From Aliikangiella coralliicola (GTDB lineage Bacteria; Pseudomonadota; Gammaproteobacteria; Enterobacterales; Kangiellaceae): a DNA stretch of 64,000 nucleotides. The stretch is from assembly GCF_007004725.1 (NCBI RefSeq), contig NZ_ML660163.1, forward strand, positions 537,366-601,365. The letters run 5' to 3'. The notes beneath the pieces are model-generated. The model made no database searches and was not told where the DNA came from. It saw only the letters and a list, made by a program, of their open reading frames with translations. This document shows, in pieces, positions 57,865-64,000 of the stretch (its first letter is position 1; every line of letters starts with the position of its first letter). The position numbers were made by a program, and so were the translations under genes.

Positions 57865-58290
57865 ATCAAATATCTAATTTATATCGTAGGCATTGCCACT
57901 TTGTTTTCCACGAGTGTAATGTCTAAAAACAATCAAGAAACACAAGTCGAACAACTCGCAAAATCTCAGTCAAGCTGGACTGGAGATAAGCTTCCCCATT
58001 ATGAGCAAGGTCAACCGGAAGTTACCATTCTGAAAATCACCATTCCAGCGGGAACCAAACTGCCTTTGCACAAACATTCGGTGATTAACGCTGGTGTATT
58101 ACTAAAAGGAAAATTGACAGTCGTGTCAGACGAAGGAAAAACTTTGCATATGAAAGCTGGAGATCCCATTGTTGAACTCGTCAACAAGTGGCACTATGGT
58201 ATAAACGAAGGTAAGGAGCCTGCTGAGATCATTGTGTTTTATGCGGGCGTTGAGGGCGTTCCTATCACGACAAAAAAATCGAAAAACTAA
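57865..58290 (+). CDS. Exported cupin-domain protein, apparent ATC start
   Basis: A small cupin with PLHKHSVINAGVLLKGKL (motif 1, HKH and the Gly turn) and GDPIVELVNKWHYG (motif 2). The frame extends upstream to a stop at 57835 with no ATG, GTG or TTG before the TTG at 57901. However, GGAGG at 57854-57858 stands six bases before ATC at 57865. From that codon the frame gives KYLIYIVGIATLFSTSVMS, a proper signal peptide. I infer that 57865 is the biological start, giving 141 residues. The codon is either a rare AUC start or an ATG mutated or misread. Starting at 57901 would cut the signal peptide. Confidence 0.65.
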   Translation: MKYLIYIVGIATLFSTSVMSKNNQETQVEQLAKSQSSWTGDKLPHYEQGQPEVTILKITIPAGTKLPLHKHSVINAGVLLKGKLTVVSDEGKTLHMKAGDPIVELVNKWHYGINEGKEPAEIIVFYAGVEGVPITTKKSKN

Positions 58291-58412
58291 CGGCCAATAA
58301 TCTCACCAAACCTTGATATTCAAGAAGCTTTGTTGAAAATAAGAACGAGAAAGGCCACCAGTTTTGGCGTTTCATATAATTGTTCAGGGCTCGCTTAGCT
58401 TTATACTTCGCT

Positions 58413-58431
58413 GTTGGGTTATTAACCCAAC
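58413..58431. repeat. GTTGGGTTA/TAACCCAAC palindrome
   Basis: Perfect 9-bp arms around one T. It shares the GGGTT/AACCC core with the repeat at 45625-45642. It lies upstream of the BASS gene and is probably a dispersed extragenic palindrome and not an operator. Confidence 0.5.
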
Positions 58432-58474
58432 CTACGGCCCTGATTTAAAATATTAATAGCAGAGAGGAGTCGAT

Positions 58475-59353
58475 ATGGAAACGACGTTTTTATCTCAGGT
58501 TGTATTGCCATTTTCGCTGTTTATCATTATGTGGGGAATGGGCTTATCATTAAAAGTCAAAGATTTTACACGGGTACTAACCCGGCCTAAAGCGGTGGTT
58601 ATTGGAATAATTTGCCAAATGGCATTGTTGCCTATGATTGGTTACTTTATCGTAATGATGTTTGGATTTTCCGCTGAGCTAGCCGTAGGTTTAATGATAT
58701 TGACGTTTTGTCCTGGTGGCGTCACTTCTAATATGTTTAGTTATTTAGCAAATGGCGATACCGCATTATCGATAAGCTTAACCGCCGTAGTAAGTATCTT
58801 AACGCCTTTTACAATTCCATTGTTAAGTGTCTTGATGATAGGCTGGTTTATGGACGAGTCACAAGAATTTTCCATTCCAATTTTACGGACGATCATTCAA
58901 TTGCTAGTAATCACAGTTGTGCCGGTTGCAATTGGTATGTTGCTTCATGTTAAATACCCTAAATTTTGCGCTAAAGCGGAACGACCTGTTAAGATTTTTT
59001 CTGTTGTATTTTTGTTTGTCATTATTGCAGGAATTCTTGCTAAGGAATGGCAAAATGTGGCAAGTTACTTTGTGCAAACTGGTGTGGCTACACTGGTTTT
59101 GAATGTTCTAACCTTAACTCTCGGGTATTTTATTGCAAACTTAACTGGATTAAGTCAACGCCAGGCTATCAGTATTGGCATTGAAGTTGGTATTCAAAAT
59201 GGAACTCTCGCGTTGCTGGTGACGGGGACCATCCTACAAAGTGCATTAATGACAATTCCATCTATCACATATAGTTTAATAATGTTCGCAACAGGTGCGC
59301 TGTTCGGCAAACTGGTGAATCAAAAAAGGGTTGCGCCGCAAACTTATCAATAA
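58475..59353 (+). CDS. Bile acid:sodium symporter family (BASS/SBF) transporter
   Basis: A 292-residue inner-membrane protein with about ten hydrophobic helices. It carries the SBF signature TFCPGGVTSNMFSYLANGD (about 85-103) and, in the second half, GIEVGIQNGTLALLVTGT, the crossover helix with the paired EVGIQN. The family carries organic anions such as keto acids or pantoate with Na+. GAGGAG precedes the ATG. It stands alone; the substrate is not predictable. Confidence 0.9.
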   Translation: METTFLSQVVLPFSLFIIMWGMGLSLKVKDFTRVLTRPKAVVIGIICQMALLPMIGYFIVMMFGFSAELAVGLMILTFCPGGVTSNMFSYLANGDTALSISLTAVVSILTPFTIPLLSVLMIGWFMDESQEFSIPILRTIIQLLVITVVPVAIGMLLHVKYPKFCAKAERPVKIFSVVFLFVIIAGILAKEWQNVASYFVQTGVATLVLNVLTLTLGYFIANLTGLSQRQAISIGIEVGIQNGTLALLVTGTILQSALMTIPSITYSLIMFATGALFGKLVNQKRVAPQTYQ

Positions 59354-59537
59354 CCAGGGCGACTCATGGGAGACGCCCAAAATATTTTTCGGATGAGGGG
59401 TCAAAATAAAGACTTACTTAATGTCCTTTTGATAGTCCTTTAACTTTCAAAAATACAAAAATAACTTCGACATCTTCCCTCCTTGGCCAACCTTATCATA
59501 TGGCTGAATTTTCTCCCTCTTTTGCTTTCAATAAATA

Positions 59538-59879
59538 TCATCTTATATAAACAGCAGTTCGACTTTCACTAACTTGTTCACCGTGAAAAGTAACATTAAA
59601 GCAATAATCTGAGCGAAACCTAACTTCTTTTTTAGCAGTGAACGCAGTAAGTAAAATTGATAGCAGTGATTGAAACTTTTCGCCGCTACCTACATTCTCG
59701 CTTGATATAAATACTTTATTTGAAACTGCACAATTGTTTGGATTTCCAAATGCACCACTAACTAGAATCCCACCATTAACATACTCTAATTGAGTTGGTA
59801 TAGCCCAAGATGAATAAGCGCCAGCACTTACTTGCCAGCTAAACATCATAACAACCATTGCCAATATTGCTTTTTTCAT
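59538..59879 (-). CDS. Small secreted protein of unknown function
   Basis: A 113-residue protein. The signal peptide MKKAILAMVVMMFSWQVSAG is followed by a short beta-rich domain with two Cys (NNCAVSNKVF and DYCFNVTF), probably a disulfide. AAGGAG precedes the ATG. No family is recognised. It sits alone on the minus strand, with a convergent transporter gene to its left. Confidence 0.65.
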   Translation of the reverse strand: MKKAILAMVVMMFSWQVSAGAYSSWAIPTQLEYVNGGILVSGAFGNPNNCAVSNKVFISSENVGSGEKFQSLLSILLTAFTAKKEVRFRSDYCFNVTFHGEQVSESRTAVYIR

Positions 59880-60146
59880 TTACTACTCCTTTATTTCATT
59901 TATAACTTTGTACTTAACGAGCATCAATATCCGATTACTCGATTTCGAGATTTTAACACGTTTTTTTCCTTCCCGTACTAGGAACCTAAAGAGAGTTTCG
60001 ATCTTTTTCTCAATCGGAAAAGCATGAATCGAGTGGACGATGGATCAAATAAAAAACACTCTGTTTAGCAAAATTGATTTTTATTACGCAGAGTGTCCGT
60101 TTTAAGGTTTTGTTTTCTCTTTTCGCATTAGCCTACCTGAATAACA

Positions 60147-60539
60147 TTACAATGCAGCTTGCAAACGTCTATCGACGGACACTCTACAACCTTCATCAAT
60201 AATGCAAGAATCAAGCTGTATCATAATCGATTCATTGTCCAACCGGTAAGTTCTTAATCGAATCCCAAAAGAAGATTTTAACTCAGGCTGCAGAGTCTTA
60301 ATGATAAAATAGAATGTTTCTCGAGATGTATCGCTGTATATAAATATTTCATTGTCGAACTTCTTAACACATAACTCTACAAAGCCTTTACGCCAATCAG
60401 AAACAACTTTTAGTCCGCATATTACATTACTTTTGTAAACGATAACTTCCGAGGACCAGTCATTACTTTTTGTCTCTATGCAATAAAATACTGATAAAAA
60501 ACATATAAAAATAAATATTAGTATCACGTGTTTTTTCAT
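60147..60539 (-). CDS. Small secreted or membrane-anchored protein of unknown function
   Basis: A 130-residue protein. MKKHVILIFIFICFLSVFYCI is a signal peptide or anchor, and the mature part has several Cys (VICGLKV, VELCVKK, DSCIIDEGCRV). The ATG at 60539 has GGGGAAG upstream; the longer GTG start at 60554 overlaps that site. No homologue is recognised. Upstream at 60690 lies a terminator that ends the neighbouring genes on the same strand. Confidence 0.6.
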   Translation of the reverse strand: MKKHVILIFIFICFLSVFYCIETKSNDWSSEVIVYKSNVICGLKVVSDWRKGFVELCVKKFDNEIFIYSDTSRETFYFIIKTLQPELKSSFGIRLRTYRLDNESIMIQLDSCIIDEGCRVSVDRRLQAAL

Positions 60540-60554
60540 ACTGCTCTTCCCCAC

Positions 60555-60944
60555 TTATCACCTTTACTTATTAATCCATTAGCAAGGTAGCCTTGATGGA
60601 GTTTACGAAATCAAAAAACAAACTTTACAGCAAATTGGAAACAACAAGACTTAACAAATAATTCAACTGTTACTCACACGTTAAGAAAACCTCGATTTTC
60701 ATCGAGGCTACTTGCTTCTCTAGTAAAAAATCTGAGTCTTGGTCAGTGATGAAACGGAAACCACAGATTTGTACACGATGTTTAAATTTATATATTTTCG
60801 TAATATTTACCAAAATAAAACATCTCTTTTCTGCCACTGTGGTACGTAGGCATAATCTCGTTTTAAGTTATCACTGCCGAAGTCATGGTCAATCTTCTAC
60901 AATGATGTAAGAGATTGACCATAAGCAGAGTATCTATTTAAGAT
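60555..60944. other. Gene-free spacer with one terminator
   Basis: Apart from the hairpin at 60690-60707 and the promoter expected for the 60147-60539 gene, I see no ORF, repeat or RNA structure I can support. Confidence 0.45.
60690..60707 (-). terminator. Terminator hairpin, repeat-type
   Basis: CCTCGAT (60690-60696), loop TTTC, ATCGAGG (60701-60707). On the minus strand TTTTC follows. The flanks resemble the hairpin at 62086-62103 (GTAGCCT before, TTTTCT and GTG after). Confidence 0.65.
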
Positions 60945-61239
60945 TTAATCCAACATTGAAAGAAAAATTGCAATACAAGCTCCATTCAATGCAAGAAAGA
61001 ATGATACTACTAGAAAGCGAATCCTGAATCTTCTACCCGTTTCTTTAATATACTTATTAAATAAAAACTGGATATTGAAAATATTTTAGCAGAAGAGGCG
61101 CATCTAGTTCATTGTTTTTCATTTTCGAATAGTTTATCAAAATAAAAAACATTGCAATAACAAACCAAGCAAAAAGTACAACAAAGATAGACGTTTGATA
61201 CTCATTAATAAATAAAGATATTTCGTTTAGCACACCCAT
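60945..61239 (-). pseudogene. Frameshifted two-TM small membrane protein gene
   Basis: The first frame (ATG at 61239) gives MGVLNEISLFINEY, a transmembrane helix and a polar stretch, then stops at 61057 just after FQYPV. The next frame continues smoothly with FNKYIKETGRRFRIRFLVV, a second transmembrane helix and stop at 60945. Removing one T from the T5 run on the minus strand at about 61064-61068 joins both into one 97-residue protein. So it is a one-base frameshift, either real or a sequencing error. Function unknown; small two-TM proteins near RHS genes are often immunity proteins. Confidence 0.55.
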
Positions 61240-61592
61240 TCTCCACTTTTACATCCAGAGTCAAACTAGCCTTCCTTGAATGAACACAAGGTATTCGAGT
61301 GTTGTGAAATACCAACGTCCATACCGTTTGGATGTCCATTAAGCTGCTCTGAAATCAGAGCAGTCTGAAAACAATTCACATTGAAATTTCCGTTTTGGCT
61401 AATCAATTAATTTCAATGACTTAAGACTTGTCTCTCTCCGTAGAAATTTATTCTCTGGAAATCTTCCTCAATTAAAGAAAAACTCAAAACATTAACCTTT
61501 TTAAATTATGGGTGTCCTTTAATATTTGGGGAGGTCCCCCCATTATGCTTTAAATTTAACTGGGAATTGCACTTATGATATGAGTTCGCGGA
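61240..61592. other. Gene-free spacer with small hairpins
   Basis: It holds CTGCTCTGA/TCAGAGCAG (about 61352-61371), a near-perfect palindrome, and GGGGAGG/CCCCCC near 61530. No ORF is supported. The first hairpin may end the orphan immunity-like gene, but no T-run follows it. Confidence 0.4.
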
Positions 61593-61949
61593 TTAAAATA
61601 AACTTTCCCAAACAAATTGGTCTATTTCCCATGAAATAACCTTTCTATCTAACATCAATATATTTATTATTTCATTGAGGTATTCTTTCACAGGTTGCTT
61701 TAAAGACTCTTGCACGCATATCGATATACCTTCCTCAGGTGTGAACTCAATAAACATTAACATTACATATAAACCGCTATTAAGTTTTAGATATGCAGTC
61801 TGCACTAGACCAATCTGTTCTTCAGATTGGAAAAACTTAGCCTTATTATTTTCTACAAAATACTCTGGCTGAAGATTAACCGTTGCTATAGGAATATACC
61901 TATTTTTTGGCCAGTCTCTTTCACTTAAAACTTCATAATTTTTATGCAT
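61593..61949 (-). CDS. Orphan immunity-like protein (unknown family)
   Basis: A 118-residue cytoplasmic protein without a signal peptide, mixed alpha/beta, with LVQTAYLKLNSGLYVMLMF and a Trp-rich end (WEIDQFVWESLF). The ATG directly follows the TAA of the small frame at 61950-62162 (TAAATG), as in toxin/immunity junctions. Upstream lies RHS core debris. Displaced RHS tips with their immunity genes are known to accumulate downstream of active RHS genes, so I infer an orphan immunity gene. No direct family match is recognised. Confidence 0.5.
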   Translation of the reverse strand: MHKNYEVLSERDWPKNRYIPIATVNLQPEYFVENNKAKFFQSEEQIGLVQTAYLKLNSGLYVMLMFIEFTPEEGISICVQESLKQPVKEYLNEIINILMLDRKVISWEIDQFVWESLF

Positions 61950-62162
61950 TTATTTACACTCAGGTCTAAACGGATGTATTTGCGTATTTTTATGCAGATA
62001 AACTGACCCCGAACATTCCAAAATTGCACTTATTACTTGAATTCGCGTTTCAAAAAATTTACCAACTTCTCGCACTTTGAGAAAACCTTGATAATTATCA
62101 AGGCTACCCCGCTTGCTCGGCATTGGTATTAAAGCCGGGAAAATCCTGTGTGCCATCGCCAT
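61950..62162 (-). pseudogene. Possible tail of a displaced RHS toxin tip
   Basis: A 70-codon frame whose distal part (about 61950-62060) ends HPFRPECK and abuts the next start. Its beginning runs through the RHS remnant in a different frame and through the terminator hairpin at 62086-62103. The upstream half is therefore probably not coding. The distal half may be the last residues of an eroded toxin domain. Weakly supported. Confidence 0.3.
62086..62103 (-). terminator. Terminator hairpin, repeat-type
   Basis: CCTTGAT (62086-62092), AATT, ATCAAGG (62097-62103), with TTTTC following on the minus strand. It lies about 210 bp beyond the probable immunity gene of RHS-3. Confidence 0.65.
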
Positions 62163-62215
62163 CGGTGATGGTCACCACCGAGCCAAGCCGGTCACGATGA
62201 ACCGATTTGATAATT
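62109..62215 (-). pseudogene. RHS core fragment (displaced)
   Basis: One minus-strand frame reads SVHRDRLGSVVTITDGDGT near 62155-62205. This is the highly conserved RHS core element (H-x-D-x-LGSV-x-x-x-TD). It is followed by DFPGFNTN and an early stop, and nothing before it continues the RHS fold. So it is an isolated remnant, separated from the live RHS-3 gene by its immunity gene. That is the usual place for displaced C-terminal modules. Confidence 0.65.
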
Positions 62216-62310
62216 CGTGTTATCGCTTTTTTGCGTAGTGGTAATAATGGCATCGCCTGAAATAAAGCCAAGCAATCACACTCTACCAACCCAACCACTC
62301 AAGTGAATAG

Positions 62311-62775
62311 TCATGGTTGTCCCTGATCTTTCTCTTGATTTGGTTCGATGCAAAAAGCGACAATTCTATTTCCTTTTGGGATTTTTTTTAATATATCACT
62401 AAGCTCATTCTGTGTTTTTTCCTTCCCTTTAATATACACACACACTTCATCTTTACATGTTAAAACATGATCCGCAAATGCAGTTAACAATACTTCACGA
62501 CGAAAAGAATTTTGTGGTGCATTTGCGAGACCTCTAAGATTATTGAACAATTCAACGATTGATTCATCAGTCCCCTTTTCAAGCCAATCAGTATCACTGT
62601 ATACACACCACCAACAACCAATTTTTTTTACACTTGCTTTAACTCCCAAATGCTTAGCATCATCAACTAAGTTTTCAGCTAACTCATTAGCTGAAATATC
62701 TTGATCTTTAAGATAAAGATGTTTTGCTTTTTTTATTTTTCCAACGGTATTAGTTATTACTTTTAATTCACTCAT
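62311..62775 (-). CDS. Probable immunity protein of RHS-3
   Basis: A 154-residue cytoplasmic protein without signal peptide. It has KKIGCWWCVYSDTDWLEKG at about 50-70, then NSFRREVLLTAFADHV. Its ATG shares bases with the TAA stop of the RHS-3 gene (TAATG), so the pair is coupled. The order RHS toxin then small cytoplasmic gene is that of contact-dependent toxin/immunity pairs, and a cytoplasmic immunity protein suits an ADP-ribosyltransferase toxin. The family is not one I can name. Confidence 0.65.
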   Translation of the reverse strand: MSELKVITNTVGKIKKAKHLYLKDQDISANELAENLVDDAKHLGVKASVKKIGCWWCVYSDTDWLEKGTDESIVELFNNLRGLANAPQNSFRREVLLTAFADHVLTCKDEVCVYIKGKEKTQNELSDILKKIPKGNRIVAFCIEPNQEKDQGQP

Positions 62776-64000
62776 TAGTAATTGGCTCCATTTACAAGTA
62801 TTTGCCCTGCACCTCTTTCTGCATTAAACATTGGGTATGATTGCGGAAATAGAACTACTTCTATTCCAGGTGACGCTGGTAATTTTCCTGCGGGAATTGG
62901 TCGAATAGTTCCACCACTATTCATAACATTATTAAAAGCTGTCTTAGTGAAAGTAAACTGCAAGATAACAGGATCTTTTCTCCTTGCCGCAAACATAAAT
63001 GCTACATCTGGATCGGGTGTTAAATAAAAACCGATATCTGATATATCTACTTCAGAAGGATATTTTAGCTTACTCGCAAACTCAGCACTAAGAGGTGCTC
63101 CTCCTAATATTGCTACTCCTGACTCATAACTTGTGCCATGAAATAATACCACCGCGCCATCAGCTTGGCGGGCAGTAGATATCATTTCTTCCGCTCTAGC
63201 TCTCGACTCTGCCCATTCTTTTTTATCAGCTTCAGACATCGTCGCAACCGCCGCATCAGAAGGAGTGACAACACCAATAATTGCTGACGCGACAGGCCCC
63301 CCTTTGAGAAGCGATTTTGAAACAGCTTTTGCGATATTTCCCCCGCTTATTGCAGGAGTTGCTACGGTAGGATTTCCTGTAGCTGCATTTACATTAGCCT
63401 CGCTGGTGCCTTCAAAATCCCGCGACGAAACATCACCAGAAATCGATTCTACAGCATTCTTTACCACCCCATCAAACCACTTATCAACATCCGTGTTAAG
63501 AATACTGAAATTCCCTCCAGTTCCGGAAGGCAAATCTGTGTTTGGCGTGTGAGACCCCTTAAGTTTGTCGATGCTCCCTGTCCACAAAGTATTACCGTTT
63601 TTATCAGTTACTTTAACCCGTGACTGCGCCTCAGGACTTGCCGCTCCACATCCTGCACCATGACAAGTCACTGAATAATACCCACTCGGGTCCGTCCCCG
63701 AAAGCGGATTATTCATAATATAAGAATAAGGATTCATACTCTGACTGTTACCCGGAGATTGTATGAAAGGGTCAACACTCAGAAACCTGCCAGCGTTGTA
63801 ATCGTAGATTCTGCCATTCATATGAATCAACTGCGCATCATCCAGATGCTCATGGTCAGTAAAGCCTCTTCTGGTTTCGAGTTTTAAATCATCCGGTTCT
63901 GAAATAAAACCACTCTGATAAGCCACGTCTCTTAAAGTCGGTGGTTCAACACTTTCCAGATTGCCTTTCCTCGGTTTGCCAAACGGGTCATAAGATTTGT
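62775..64000 (-). CDS. C-terminal part of an RHS protein with ADP-ribosyltransferase-like toxin tip (RHS-3, runs off the edge)
   Basis: The frame is open to position 64000 (SYDPFGKPRKGN before the GTG at 63926), so the gene starts outside the window. The RHS core appears as LIHMNGRIYDYNAGRFLSVDP and ends NPLSGTDPSG near 63690. About 300 residues of tip follow. The last part has LFHGTSYESG (His at about 63140), GFYLTPDPDVAFMFA (Tyr near 63025) and GIEVVLFP (Glu near 62861). This H-Y-E order with an HGT and a GxYLT motif fits PARP/DUF3990-like ADP-ribosyltransferases. The stop overlaps the immunity gene start. The catalytic role is inferred. Confidence 0.75.
   Translation of the reverse strand, partial: KSYDPFGKPRKGNLESVEPPTLRDVAYQSGFISEPDDLKLETRRGFTDHEHLDDAQLIHMNGRIYDYNAGRFLSVDPFIQSPGNSQSMNPYSYIMNNPLSGTDPSGYYSVTCHGAGCGAASPEAQSRVKVTDKNGNTLWTGSIDKLKGSHTPNTDLPSGTGGNFSILNTDVDKWFDGVVKNAVESISGDVSSRDFEGTSEANVNAATGNPTVATPAISGGNIAKAVSKSLLKGGPVASAIIGVVTPSDAAVATMSEADKKEWAESRARAEEMISTARQADGAVVLFHGTSYESGVAILGGAPLSAEFASKLKYPSEVDISDIGFYLTPDPDVAFMFAARRKDPVILQFTFTKTAFNNVMNSGGTIRPIPAGKLPASPGIEVVLFPQSYPMFNAERGAGQILVNGANY

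Noticed and set aside
1..64000. tRNA or rRNA genes and transposase-bearing insertion sequences
   Set aside because: No cloverleaf, rRNA signature, transposase motif or terminal inverted repeat with target duplication was seen by eye.

Overview
The window looks like chromosomal DNA of a moderately AT-rich marine-type gammaproteobacterium. This rests on a RapA of the usual length, a long-form PurC, a TalB-like transaldolase, Lrp/CtlX, a TonB-dependent receptor, a CadC-like regulator with TPRs, and many exported proteins. A Kangiellaceae-like host such as Aliikangiella or Pleionea would fit, but that is an impression and not a measured placement. I saw no tRNA, rRNA, CRISPR array, transposase or integrase.

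Layout. 0-6 kb: ordinary genes (hotdog protein, rapA, GGCT-like protein, two cupins, nucleotidyltransferase, ABM monooxygenase). 6.4-14.4 kb: a 2429-residue exported SpvB/FG-GAP/RHS protein ending in a zincin-like (HELYH) tip, coupled to a lipoprotein gene that may encode immunity. 15-19 kb: a CadC-like membrane regulator divergent from an exported amidohydrolase. 19-31.3 kb: two duplicated 98-residue secreted proteins, a second RHS protein overlapping a two-TM gene, and a hybrid two-component system with an AraC output domain preceded by a small secreted protein. A duplicated motif with 21-bp phasing lies upstream of one of the duplicates and of the RHS gene. 31.5-34 kb: a lipoprotein methyltransferase and a MATE pump. 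34-35 kb: a 54-residue Cys-rich peptide gene missed by normal length cut-offs, beside a GRDP-like gene. 35.5-45.6 kb: a matrixin/vWA protease pair divergent from a compact operon of sigma factor, anti-sigma-like protein, TPR-CHAT protease and subtilase. 45.7-53 kb: Lrp/CtlX, YdeI-like protein, exported SDR, TonB receptor and M9 collagenase. 53-59.4 kb: purC, gnd, tal, an exported cupin and a BASS transporter. 59.5-64 kb: small exported proteins, a frameshifted two-TM gene, RHS debris with orphan genes, and a third RHS gene with an ADP-ribosyltransferase-like tip, running off the right edge and coupled to a probable immunity gene.

Themes. Three RHS-type proteins share one layout: all on the minus strand, all followed by an overlapping small gene. 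This is the gene order of polymorphic toxin/immunity modules. The window is also rich in exported proteases (zincin-tipped toxin, matrixin, subtilase, CHAT, collagenase). The least familiar unit is the sigma/anti-sigma/CHAT/subtilase operon at 38.9-45.6 kb, which reads like a regulated protease cascade. The Cys-rich peptide with its GRDP-like neighbour and the phased repeat shared by an RHS gene and a secreted-protein gene are the other strong leads. All functions are inferred from sequence motifs only.
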